Of a stretch of 13,948 nt of DNA, positions 6,240 through 13,260 are shown piece after piece (positions within the stretch are counted from its first letter, which is position 1; each line of letters opens with the position of its first letter). The position numbers were made by a program, and so were the translations under genes. This DNA is from JBDGSM01 sp042217615 (GTDB lineage: Archaea; Nanohalarchaeota; Nanosalinia; Nanosalinales; Nanosalinaceae), in the NCBI GenBank assembly GCA_042217615.1, contig JBDGSI010000042.1, positions 1 to 13,948 on the forward strand, read 5' to 3'. The notes under the pieces are model-generated. The model saw nothing but the letters and a program-made list of their open reading frames with translations. It was not told the DNA's origin and did no database searches.

Positions 6240-7241
6240 ATGTCCGAAGAGGAGAGTTTTGAATGCAGCCAGTGCGGAGAAAGCTTTGAGTCAGAGAGAG
6301 GGCTTCACATCCATATAGGCCAGGTACACGGAGACAGCGAGGAACCTGAGGAAAGCAAATCTGAAACCGGTTCAGAGAAAGAGAATACCTCAAAAGAACC
6401 TGTTGAGGGCTCTGAGAATGGTTTGTTAAGCGGAGGTTTCCATGTTTCTTCTAATGTTGCTTTAATGGCTTTATTTGTGTTTGGAGTGGCTGTAGGCCTT
6501 TCTTCGGGACTATTGGTAGCTGGAAGTTCTGGTTTTAGCTTGGATTCAGCTCTTCCTGGTTCAGTTGCTGATTCTACCGACAGTTCTCCTTCTAATGGCC
6601 AGGAGGCCTCGGATTCAGGGGGTTCTCAGCCTACGGTTAACACCAGCAAGATTGAGTTGGATGGTGAGCCTATTCTTGGAGATGAGAACGCTCCGGTTAC
6701 AATGGTTGTATATGAGGATTTTCAGTGTCCTGTCTGCAGGCAGTTTGAGAACGGTGCTTTAAGCCAGATAAAGTCTAGCTACGTCGAAGAAGGAGATGTC
6801 AGAATTGTTTGGAAGAATTTCCCTCTGTCTTCAATACATGACTGGGCGAAGCCTGCTGCAGAGACCATGGAGTGTGTTTCCCGGCAGGACGAACAGGCTT
6901 TCTGGAGTATTGAAGGAAAGATCTTTGACAACCAGAACAGTCTAAGCCGATCAAATATAGAGTCTAAAATAAAGGAATGGGCCGCACAGGAAGGCGTAAG
7001 TAAGAGCGCTATAAACCAGTGTATGGAGAACGGCAACCCCGGAAAAGAAGTTGCTGGAGACAAAGATGAAGGAAGGAGCTTTGATCTTGTAATAGATACT
7101 CCTAGAGGAGGAATGGAGTTTGTAAGCGGAACACCAAGCTCCGTAGTATACAAGACCGGAGCCAGTACAGGGACGCCTGTAGTAGGACCTCAGCCCTTCA
7201 GTTCCATGCAAAAGCTGATAGACTCAAAGCTCGCAGAGTAA
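6240..7241 (+). CDS. C2H2 zinc finger-transmembrane-DsbA-like thiol oxidoreductase fusion
   Basis: A 333-residue three-part protein. Residues 9-30 form a textbook C2H2 zinc finger: C9, C12, F16, L22, H25, H30, with exact classical spacings. An acidic linker (31-62) leads to one membrane segment (about 73-95, VALMALFVFGVAVGLSSGLL), then a Ser/Gly-rich spacer (about 96-135) and a DsbA-type thioredoxin domain (about 136-333). This has the CPVC active site (163-166) in YEDFQCPVC, a helical insert with WAKPAAETMEC, and the cis-proline loop GTPSS (P299). The likely topology puts the finger in the cytoplasm and the thioredoxin domain outside, forming or shuffling disulphides in secreted proteins. 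The finger on such an enzyme is unusual. The next gene starts right at its stop codon, so they form an operon. The oxidoreductase fold is secure; the finger's role is unknown. Confidence 0.88.
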   Translation: MSEEESFECSQCGESFESERGLHIHIGQVHGDSEEPEESKSETGSEKENTSKEPVEGSENGLLSGGFHVSSNVALMALFVFGVAVGLSSGLLVAGSSGFSLDSALPGSVADSTDSSPSNGQEASDSGGSQPTVNTSKIELDGEPILGDENAPVTMVVYEDFQCPVCRQFENGALSQIKSSYVEEGDVRIVWKNFPLSSIHDWAKPAAETMECVSRQDEQAFWSIEGKIFDNQNSLSRSNIESKIKEWAAQEGVSKSAINQCMENGNPGKEVAGDKDEGRSFDLVIDTPRGGMEFVSGTPSSVVYKTGASTGTPVVGPQPFSSMQKLIDSKLAE

Positions 7242-7739
7242 ATGAAAGTTGGAAAAGCTGTAAAGGCCTCTCTAGCAGGCAAGTACTTTTTTCTCACGGC
7301 TTCTACGGGAGCTTTGGCCTATATTTTCTTTCTTGCATACTCCTTCCCATTGCTGATGGGACAGATGGTATCAAGAAACCTTTTCAGCCTTCCTAAAGCC
7401 ATCTACACCTCTTCCATAAGCCTGACATACACTGCAGGAGTTTCAAACCTTGTTCTAACCGTTATCTATACCGGATTGCTAGGAGTTACGCTTACAAATG
7501 TTTTACAGAGGTTAAAGGTTCAGGGATCAGGCCTTTCAGATTCTTTATCTCTTTTACCGGGTTTCCTGGTTGCAGGATGCGCTGGCTGCGGGGTAGGAGC
7601 TGTTACCTTCTTTGGGCTGGCAGGAGCTCTGGCAGCAATCCCTTTCTCCAACCATATTGTGAAAATAATAGGTATCGGACTGATGATTGCTGTCCTACAC
7701 CGTTCAGGAAGCCCTTACACCTGCGTTATGGACGAGTAG
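7242..7739 (+). CDS. small membrane protein with CxxC, operon partner of the DsbA-like gene
   Basis: A 165-residue protein with about four hydrophobic segments (roughly 13-40, 60-88, 103-135 and 137-153). I do not recognise the family by name. C113 and C116 form a CAGC motif inside the third segment (VAGCAGCGVGAV), and a third cysteine, C161, is five residues from the C-terminus. The ATG follows the TAA of the DsbA-like gene with no gap, so the two are co-expressed. Membrane proteins paired with DsbA-type enzymes often reoxidise or reduce them (DsbB, VKOR, DsbD families), and the cysteine pair would suit such a role, but no quinone-site motif of those families is evident; metal transport is an alternative. 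Its last 14 bases overlap the convergent map gene. Confidence 0.8.
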   Translation: MKVGKAVKASLAGKYFFLTASTGALAYIFFLAYSFPLLMGQMVSRNLFSLPKAIYTSSISLTYTAGVSNLVLTVIYTGLLGVTLTNVLQRLKVQGSGLSDSLSLLPGFLVAGCAGCGVGAVTFFGLAGALAAIPFSNHIVKIIGIGLMIAVLHRSGSPYTCVMDE

Positions 7740-8613
7740 TTACTATATTCTCCCCGTCATCCACGCCTACAAGAACAGTGTGCTCAGCCTGTGTAACAAC
7801 CGCATTATCCCTTTCCTTAAGTATAGGATAAGACTTCACCGCACCCGCCTGCACCAGTTTCTTCAAAGCCATTTTCTGCCTACCTGAAAACCCTTCAATC
7901 CATCGAGGAGTAAAAGGAAGGCCTTCAAAACCTTCAATCTTTTTCAAAAGCTGGCGCTCAGTTCTCCCCCTAACGTTGCCCCCTTTCTCCAGGTAAATAT
8001 TACCATTCTTCCCTTCCCTGATCTTACCGCTTCCTGTAGACAGGAAAGGCTCTATAGCTACAGCATCTCCCTTTTCAAATACCGCAGATGAAGTATTCCT
8101 GTAGTTAGGAATTGAAAGACCTGCATGCTGAGTATACTGATCCAGAGAATGTCCTGTCAAGTTTCTGACAACGCTGTACCTCTCCGGCACCTGGTTCTCT
8201 ATAAAAGTACCTAGCTCCCCGACAGTCTTCCCAGGCTCCAGAAACTCCAAGGCCTTTCTGAGAACTTCTTTATTCGCTTCAATCATATCGGAATACTCTC
8301 CAGAAGGATTTACTGTTACAGATGTATCTGCGATATAACCGTTGCAGTGAGCTCCGATATCTATTTTAAGGACATCATTCTTCTCCACCTTTCTATCTGT
8401 AGATGTTCCAGGCGAGTAATGGGCAGCCTCCTCTCTATTCGACGTGTTTACAGGGAAGGCTGGTTCAAGGCCTTCATCTCGTATAAGCTGCTCCAGTACA
8501 TCTGCTATTTCTTTGTAACTTGTCCCTGGTTCTGCCATACTCCTTGCCTTTTCCCTGGCTTTCTGTATTACTTTACCTGCTGTGACGTAGTTCTGTTTGA
8601 CGTCTTCTTCCAT
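7726..8613 (-). CDS. map: type II methionine aminopeptidase
   Basis: A 295-residue cytoplasmic metalloenzyme that removes the initiator methionine from new proteins. The five metal ligands are present: D85 (KIDIG), D96 (YIADTS), H155 (TGHS), E188 (AIEPF) and E277 (QAEHTVLV). H65 (AHYSP) and H163 (TQHAG) fit the substrate-binding histidines. The insert of about 60 residues (roughly 200-265) between E188 and E277 is diagnostic of type II, the archaeal/eukaryotic class, and there is no N-terminal extension, as in archaea. The ATG at 8613 is preceded by AGGTGC and by a TATA box about 38 nt upstream. Convergent with, and overlapping by 14 bases, the CxxC membrane protein gene. Confidence 0.96.
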   Translation of the reverse strand: MEEDVKQNYVTAGKVIQKAREKARSMAEPGTSYKEIADVLEQLIRDEGLEPAFPVNTSNREEAAHYSPGTSTDRKVEKNDVLKIDIGAHCNGYIADTSVTVNPSGEYSDMIEANKEVLRKALEFLEPGKTVGELGTFIENQVPERYSVVRNLTGHSLDQYTQHAGLSIPNYRNTSSAVFEKGDAVAIEPFLSTGSGKIREGKNGNIYLEKGGNVRGRTERQLLKKIEGFEGLPFTPRWIEGFSGRQKMALKKLVQAGAVKSYPILKERDNAVVTQAEHTVLVGVDDGENIVTTRP

Positions 8614-8647
8614 GCACCTTTTTTGAGAAGTGAACAGTAAAAAACCT

Positions 8648-8655
8648 CTTTTTAT
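8648..8655 (-). promoter_or_regulatory. TATA box for map
   Basis: ATAAAAAG on the minus strand, centred about 38 nt before the ATG at 8613, which predicts a short leader of about 12 nt. It overlaps the stop codon of the membrane protein gene upstream (8654-8652). Confidence 0.4.
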
Positions 8656-9440
8656 TCTCCAAGCAGTTTAATATGTTCTTCTTCTACACCAAAGTCTTCC
8701 CTGTTACTCCAGATAAGTATTGCTGAGCAGAAAGATATTACTGCCCCAAGCAAGGCTCCTGAACCTATTGAAACAACCAGGAGAACTCCTAACATTGCAA
8801 GAGCATTCCAGAAACCATGCCTTGAATTCATGAGAAGCTGGACTGCAGAATAAATCATGAAAGCTCCTATGAAAGCAAAGAAGCCATAAGCTGTCAAAGC
8901 AGATACCTTAGATACATCAAGGAACTGGACTGCAGCTACAAGCCTTGTACCTGAAACAGTTAGCCACAAACCTGCAAGGTAAGCATACTTGTGAACTTCA
9001 AAGCCGAAATCAGATCCTTTCATTGCTTTATAGAGTTCAAGGCCTGCTACCCCAAGGAAAACGGTTTGAACCCCAAGCCCGAAAATCTGGACGTTGGAAA
9101 GCATTCCTGTCCATGGAGAAAGCATTATAGAGACAAGACCATAGAATGAAACCGTCCCCAAGGCCAGGAACTGTATTATCCAGGAGCCTTCATCTGCAAA
9201 AAGTATGGAAACTGCTGCAGACAATGCAAGCGCTCCTAAAAGCACAGATGAAAACATTGTCTGAGATGAAGCCATTGTTACAAGAGTAACAGGGTTTAAT
9301 GCAAGGCCTGAGAAAAACTCAATAAACAACCCTCCTCCTGTAATCGAGGGGATAAACTGCAAGACTGCAAAAATCCCCAGGACAGCTGTAGAAAACTTGA
9401 CTTTCCAAGGCTGCTTCTTCAAATTCAGGTCAGGCCTCAT
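8652..9440 (-). CDS. multi-pass membrane protein, family not recognised
   Basis: A 262-residue protein with about seven or eight membrane segments (near 15-45, 63-82, 87-107, 116-136, 150-172, 183-207 and 211-245). A short basic N-terminus (DLNLKKQPWKVK) suggests an inside N-terminus, and the acidic tail (REDFGVEEEHIKLLGE) is probably cytoplasmic. No transporter, enzyme or cofactor motif is visible. The start is the ATG at 9440, inside an AGGCCTCAT context, so codons 1-3 (Met-Arg-Pro) are part of an AGGCCT copy. A TATA-like box lies about 31 nt upstream. The gene ends 38 bases before map on the same strand, but map appears to have its own promoter. Confidence 0.8.
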   Translation of the reverse strand: MRPDLNLKKQPWKVKFSTAVLGIFAVLQFIPSITGGGLFIEFFSGLALNPVTLVTMASSQTMFSSVLLGALALSAAVSILFADEGSWIIQFLALGTVSFYGLVSIMLSPWTGMLSNVQIFGLGVQTVFLGVAGLELYKAMKGSDFGFEVHKYAYLAGLWLTVSGTRLVAAVQFLDVSKVSALTAYGFFAFIGAFMIYSAVQLLMNSRHGFWNALAMLGVLLVVSIGSGALLGAVISFCSAILIWSNREDFGVEEEHIKLLGE

Positions 9441-9443
9441 ATA

Positions 9444-9461
9444 CTACTGTTTTTATAGTAG
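9444..9461. promoter_or_regulatory. inverted repeat at the start of the membrane protein gene
   Basis: CTACT (9444-9448) and AGTAG (9457-9461) flank an AT-rich spacer just before the ATG at 9440, over the expected transcription start. A possible operator; five-base arms are short and may be chance. Confidence 0.3.
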
Positions 9462-9467
9462 AAGGAA

Positions 9468-9475
9468 CTTAAAAA
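9468..9475 (-). promoter_or_regulatory. TATA-like box for the multi-pass membrane protein
   Basis: TTTTTAAG on the minus strand, centred about 31 nt before the ATG at 9440. Confidence 0.35.
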
Positions 9476-9507
9476 CAGGAGGTAGCCTGCCTTTTTCCAG
9501 CCGTCCC

Positions 9508-9536
9508 AAAAAAATAGCCACCACAGTAAAAACTGT
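9508..9536 (-). terminator. putative terminator of acd
   Basis: Directly after the TGA (9540-9538), the minus strand has a small hairpin ACAGT-TTTT-ACTGT (9536-9523), followed 8 bases on by a T7 run (9514-9508). T-rich runs alone end archaeal transcription; the hairpin may add stability. Confidence 0.5.
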
Positions 9537-9537
9537 C

Positions 9538-11568
9538 TCAGGTCTTGATCTCTATATCTGATACATAGGCCTTATCCTCCGTCAGTATCAGAGGATTTAC
9601 ATCTATTTCCTGGATTTCCTCATGGTTTAAGGACAGCTCTCCCAACTTCATAACTGCTTCTTTCACCTGTTCAAGACCGTGCTGCTCCCCTCTAACTCCT
9701 TCAAAGAGCTGCGAACTCTCCAGTTCTTCAATCATTTGATCTGCTTCCTGTTCAGAGATCGGAGCTACTCCAAAAGAGACATCATGCAAGGCCTCAATGT
9801 AGATACCTCCTAACCCAACCATTATAACCGGGCCGAACTGTGGATCACGTTTCATTCCTAGTGCTACTTCAAGGCCTTCCACCTGCTCCTGTACAAGCAC
9901 ACCGTTAATCGTACTTCCAGGTTTAGCATCATATACTCCGTCTATAATGCTGTTGAAAGCCTCCTTTGCTTCCTTCCTGCTTTCAATCCCTGTCTTGACA
10001 CCGCCAATATCTGTTTTATGAGTTATATCAGGAGAGCGGATTTTCATCACAGAAGGATATCCTACCTCCTGTGCTGCTTCTGCAGCAGGGTTAGGTGCCT
10101 CAGCAACCCTGGTTAAAGGAATTTCAAACCCGTAGGCCTTAAACAGTTTTTCAAAGTCTTCATACCCTTCAAGGCTTTCAACAGCTTTCTCAGCCATCTC
10201 TTTATCATATTCAAAGCTTCTGTAGTTTCTGAAATTATCCCTGAATTCTCTGTAAGAGTTCATCTGCTTCAAAGCCTTTACAGCATCTTTAGGATCTTCA
10301 AAGTCGGGGACATTGTTTTTCTCAAGTATTTCAACACCTGAAGAAACATCTTTCTCCCCCATGAATGAAGCCATTACAGGCTTGGAAGTATTTTCTGAGG
10401 CCTTTACAACTGTTTTCGCTGTTTTATCGATCTCTGTATTGGCCTGAGGCGTCAGTATGACTATTACAGCATCCACTCTGTCGTCCTGAGTGACTGCGTC
10501 AAGTGCTTCTCTGTACCGGCTGTGACCTGCATCTCCTATAACATCCAATGGGTTTTCAGCCTCTGCCTCATCCGGAAGTGCTTCTTCAAGTCTTCTTACA
10601 GTTTCAGCAGATAGAGAAGCAAGTTGAAGGCCTTTCTCCTTTATCTCATCCGTTGTTATTACTCCAGGCCCTCCCGCATTTGTTACAACAGCTATATTTC
10701 TTCCTTCTGGCAGCGGCTGATTTGAAAATGCTCTTCCATAGTCCAGAAGCTCTCTATTGGATTCTGCTTCTATTATACCGCATTTCCTGAATGCTGCCTG
10801 GTATGCCTGGTAGCTGCCGGCTATGCTTCCTGTATGTGATGATGCAGCTTTACCTCCTTTATCTGTTCTGCCTGATTTCACCATTATTATGGGTTTCTGG
10901 CGTGAAGTATGCTCTGCTTCCTCCATGAACTCTCTTCCATCCTCTATTCCCTCAGTATAGGATAGAATGGCTTCTGTATCATCTTCCCTCCATTTCCTAA
11001 GCAGATCTACTTCGCTTATCGAGGCCTTGTTTCCCAGCGACACGAAATGTTTGAATCCGATATGTTCTGCCTTCGCGTAATCAAGTATAGCTGTGCAGAA
11101 TGCTCCTGACTGACTCATAAACGATATACCTCCTTTTTCAGGCATTTTGGATGCGAATGAAGCATTCATACTGTTTTCAGTGTTTATAAGGCCTAACACG
11201 TTTGGTCCAAGAAGGTCTACGTCGAACTCTTCTGCAACCTTTTTGACTTCCTCTTCCAGCTCCGAGTTACCGGCTTCAGAGAAACCCGCCGATATTACTA
11301 TAGCTGCCTCAACGTTTACGGATCCACACTGCCTCAAAACATCAGGAACTATTTTTGCAGGTACAGCAATGACAGCAAGATCTACATCCTCCGGTACTTC
11401 ATCAAAGGCCTTTACTCCATCGACTTCCTCGGCGTTCGGGTTGACAGGCACTACTTCTCCCTCGAAGCCGTGTAGAAGGTTTTCGAACACTTCGTGACCG
11501 GTTTTTCCTTCTTTTCTAGAGGCTCCGACCACCGCCACTTTTCCTGGGTTGAAGAGTTCTTCCAGCAT
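9538..11568 (-). CDS. acd: ADP-forming acetyl-CoA synthetase, fused alpha and beta subunits
   Basis: A 676-residue NDP-forming acyl-CoA synthetase that converts acetyl-CoA (or another acyl-CoA), ADP and Pi to the acid, CoA and ATP, the main substrate-level phosphorylation step of fermentative archaea. Order: CoA-binding Rossmann domain (about 1-130, VAVVGASRKEGK and GPNVLGL), ligase-CoA domains (about 145-450, MSQSGAF; SSHTGSIAG with the phosphorylated histidine H245), then the ATP-grasp beta part (about 455-676; HKTDIGGV with H517, the second histidine of the phosphate relay, and IDVNPL at the C-terminus). Alpha and beta are separate in Pyrococcus but fused here, as in many archaea. ATG at 11568, with a TATA box about 27 nt upstream. 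Acetate specificity is an inference, helped by the nearby pdhAB genes. Confidence 0.93.
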   Translation of the reverse strand: MLEELFNPGKVAVVGASRKEGKTGHEVFENLLHGFEGEVVPVNPNAEEVDGVKAFDEVPEDVDLAVIAVPAKIVPDVLRQCGSVNVEAAIVISAGFSEAGNSELEEEVKKVAEEFDVDLLGPNVLGLINTENSMNASFASKMPEKGGISFMSQSGAFCTAILDYAKAEHIGFKHFVSLGNKASISEVDLLRKWREDDTEAILSYTEGIEDGREFMEEAEHTSRQKPIIMVKSGRTDKGGKAASSHTGSIAGSYQAYQAAFRKCGIIEAESNRELLDYGRAFSNQPLPEGRNIAVVTNAGGPGVITTDEIKEKGLQLASLSAETVRRLEEALPDEAEAENPLDVIGDAGHSRYREALDAVTQDDRVDAVIVILTPQANTEIDKTAKTVVKASENTSKPVMASFMGEKDVSSGVEILEKNNVPDFEDPKDAVKALKQMNSYREFRDNFRNYRSFEYDKEMAEKAVESLEGYEDFEKLFKAYGFEIPLTRVAEAPNPAAEAAQEVGYPSVMKIRSPDITHKTDIGGVKTGIESRKEAKEAFNSIIDGVYDAKPGSTINGVLVQEQVEGLEVALGMKRDPQFGPVIMVGLGGIYIEALHDVSFGVAPISEQEADQMIEELESSQLFEGVRGEQHGLEQVKEAVMKLGELSLNHEEIQEIDVNPLILTEDKAYVSDIEIKT

Positions 11569-11582
11569 AGTTGAAAATTCCG

Positions 11583-11593
11583 ATTCGTCGAAT
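11583..11593. promoter_or_regulatory. inverted repeat ATTCG-T-CGAAT in the acd promoter
   Basis: A 5+1+5 dyad between the acd TATA box and its start codon, overlapping the box edge. A possible operator; short, so tentative. Confidence 0.3.
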
Positions 11594-11598
11594 TAATA
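11592..11598 (-). promoter_or_regulatory. TATA box for acd
   Basis: TATTAAT on the minus strand, centred about 27 nt before the ATG at 11568; no Shine-Dalgarno seen, so probably leaderless. Confidence 0.45.
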
Positions 11599-11626
11599 GG
11601 TTTACCTTATGGCTGCTGGAAAAGAG

Positions 11627-11632
11627 TTAAAA
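11627..11632 (+). promoter_or_regulatory. TATA box for the 139-aa membrane protein gene
   Basis: TTAAAA centred about 28 nt before the ATG at 11658, divergent from the acd promoter within the same 89-base gap. Confidence 0.4.
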
Positions 11633-11657
11633 CCAATCCAAATAAGGTTATCCTGGT

Positions 11658-12077
11658 ATGGAAAAGAAAAGCATGGCGATCAGTTTTTCTATAGGCCTTC
11701 TATCAGCCATACTAGTGCTTTTCTCTACACTATTCCTTGGCGAGGTATTTCTAACTTCTGTTTTAGCCGCAATCCTGCCGGTATTACTTGCGAGAACGGT
11801 TTTTGGCAAAGCATTTCTTGAACACATTGAGAAGTATTACACAGCCTCAGTTCTGCTTCAGATAGTTACGCTGGGTTCAGTACGGTTCTATCCTAGAGTT
11901 TACCAAGATATAATTTTACAGGCTCTTAAGGCCTTCACTGATATTGAAAGCGGGTCTGGCGCCTCAGTAGCTATTCTCACAACAAGTTTCAAAATCCCTA
12001 TACTGACTCTGATAGTGGGCATCCTTCTAATATCCTACCGAGAAAGACTTCAAGATATAGTTCTAGAAAAACTTTAG
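11658..12077 (+). CDS. small membrane protein, family not recognised
   Basis: A 139-residue hydrophobic protein with three or four membrane segments (about 7-27, 29-50, 60-78 and 112-128), a basic N-terminus (MEKKS) and a charged C-terminal tail (SYRERLQDIVLEKL). No motif gives a function. It starts at ATG 11658, with a TATA box at leaderless distance, and lies between acd (divergent) and pdhA (same strand, 80 bases on, with its own TATA box). An association with acetate or pyruvate handling is only a positional guess. A 70-codon frame from 11609 overlapping it has no support. Confidence 0.72.
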   Translation: MEKKSMAISFSIGLLSAILVLFSTLFLGEVFLTSVLAAILPVLLARTVFGKAFLEHIEKYYTASVLLQIVTLGSVRFYPRVYQDIILQALKAFTDIESGSGASVAILTTSFKIPILTLIVGILLISYRERLQDIVLEKL

Positions 12078-12123
12078 AAAACCTCTTCCTGCCAGTTACT
12101 TACCTTTCAGTCGCAAACGAGTT

Positions 12124-12131
12124 TTTATATA
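12124..12131 (+). promoter_or_regulatory. TATA box for the pdhAB operon
   Basis: TTTATATA centred about 30 nt before the ATG at 12158. An AGGCCT copy (12139) lies between the box and the start codon. The preceding T5 run (12122-12126) may help end transcription of the membrane protein gene. Confidence 0.6.
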
Positions 12132-12157
12132 CGGCTCCAGGCCTTTAATGTGTCATA

Positions 12158-13210
12158 ATGGTCCGTGAAGAAGTTTACTCTTGCAGCGTGGAGAAAATTG
12201 ATGTTTTGGAAACAGGTGACGAGGACAGGGACTTTGGAGTAACTGAGGAAGAGTTCCGTGAACTGTACAAAAAAATGCTGGTTGCCAGAAAGTTTGATGA
12301 AAAGGCCTTCTCCCTTCAGAGGCGTGGAAGTATTTCCACTTATGCTCCGCATAAAGGCCAGGAGGCTGCGCAGATAGGAGCCACTTTTGTGATGGAGGAA
12401 AGTGACTGGATGGTTCCAAGTTTCAGAGAGACAGCAGCTTTTATAGGGCGAGATGCTTCCTTGAAGAAGCTTTTCCTGCGGTGGATGGGTGATGCAAACG
12501 GTCAGACAGATATAGGAAACAATCTACCTGTTGCAATACCTGTAAGCACTCAGAACCTTCATGCAGCCGGTATAGGAATGGCTATGGAGAAGCAGGATGA
12601 GGAAAACGCTGTTGTATCATTTACAGGAGACGGCAGCACATCTGAAGGAGATTTCCATGAGGCCTTGAACTTTTCAGGGGTTTTCTCAGGTCACAACGTC
12701 TTTATTGTGCAGAACAACCGGTATGCGATTTCAATGCCTATTGAGAGGCAGACTAAAAGCGAGACCTTAGCGCAGAAAGCAGTGGCGCACGGTATTCACG
12801 GTATACAGGTGGACGGCAACGATATTCTCGCTGTGATAGAAGGGATGAGGGAGGCCTTGGAGAAGGCTCGGAATGGCGAGCCAGTACTTTTAGAAGCCTT
12901 AACCTACCGTTTAGAGGACCATACCACCTCAGACGACTCCACACGTTATAGAGATGAGGAGGAAGTCGAGAAATGGAAGGAGAAAGATCCTCTAAAGCGG
13001 TTCCGGGAATACCTGAAAGATCACGGCATCTGGAACGACGAGCTTGAAGATTTTGAAGAAGAAGCTGAGGAAAGAATAGATGAAGCCGCTGAAGAAGCTA
13101 TGAACGAAGATGATCCTGAGTTCGATGAAATGTTTGATTATGTCTACAAAGAGTTACCGGAAATGCTGAAACAGGAGAAGGAAAAACTCAGAGAAGAGGT
13201 GGAGGAATGA
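12158..13210 (+). CDS. pdhA: pyruvate (2-oxoacid) dehydrogenase E1 component, alpha subunit
   Basis: A 350-residue thiamine diphosphate-binding subunit of a 2-oxoacid dehydrogenase complex, which decarboxylates pyruvate or a branched-chain 2-oxoacid and passes the acyl group to lipoyl-E2. The ThDP motif runs from GDG (157-159) in FTGDGSTSEGDFHEAL to NN (186-187) in IVQNNRYAIS. YAPHKGQEAAQIG (62-74), DWMVPSFRETA (83-93) and YRLEDHTTSDD (250-260, the loop regulated by phosphorylation in mitochondria) are typical. The last 90 residues are very acidic. First gene of an operon with pdhB; the TGA overlaps the ATG of a 17-codon ORF. Pyruvate specificity is inferred; branched-chain 2-oxoacids or acetoin remain possible. 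Confidence 0.93.
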   Translation: MVREEVYSCSVEKIDVLETGDEDRDFGVTEEEFRELYKKMLVARKFDEKAFSLQRRGSISTYAPHKGQEAAQIGATFVMEESDWMVPSFRETAAFIGRDASLKKLFLRWMGDANGQTDIGNNLPVAIPVSTQNLHAAGIGMAMEKQDEENAVVSFTGDGSTSEGDFHEALNFSGVFSGHNVFIVQNNRYAISMPIERQTKSETLAQKAVAHGIHGIQVDGNDILAVIEGMREALEKARNGEPVLLEALTYRLEDHTTSDDSTRYRDEEEVEKWKEKDPLKRFREYLKDHGIWNDELEDFEEEAEERIDEAAEEAMNEDDPEFDEMFDYVYKELPEMLKQEKEKLREEVEE

Positions 13211-13260
13211 TGAAACTCTCAGAGCCCATCATAGCAGAAAATCAGGTGATTTTCAAATGA
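13207..13260 (+). CDS. possible 17-codon ORF bridging pdhA and pdhB
   Basis: ATG at 13207 overlaps the pdhA stop (ATGA), and its own TGA (13258-13260) overlaps the pdhB start (ATGA). The peptide would be MMKLSEPIIAENQVIFK. It fills the intercistronic gap exactly, with the pdhB Shine-Dalgarno in its last codons. Ribosomes leaving pdhA could re-initiate and be carried to pdhB. A stop-to-start chain in so short a region can arise by chance. Confidence 0.25.
   Translation: MMKLSEPIIAENQVIFK
13245..13250 (+). promoter_or_regulatory. Shine-Dalgarno site of pdhB
   Basis: GGTGAT, a full match to the archaeal anti-Shine-Dalgarno, six bases before the ATG at 13257. Confidence 0.7.

Noticed and set aside
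9444..9536. An independent small RNA between acd and the membrane protein gene.
   Set aside because: The hairpin and T-run are placed as an acd terminator, and the remaining bases are explained as a promoter; no separate promoter or stable fold is visible.
11609..11821. A 70-codon plus-strand frame starting at 11609.
   Set aside because: It overlaps the membrane protein gene in another frame, and the TATA box at 11627 lies inside it, placing the transcript start after its ATG.
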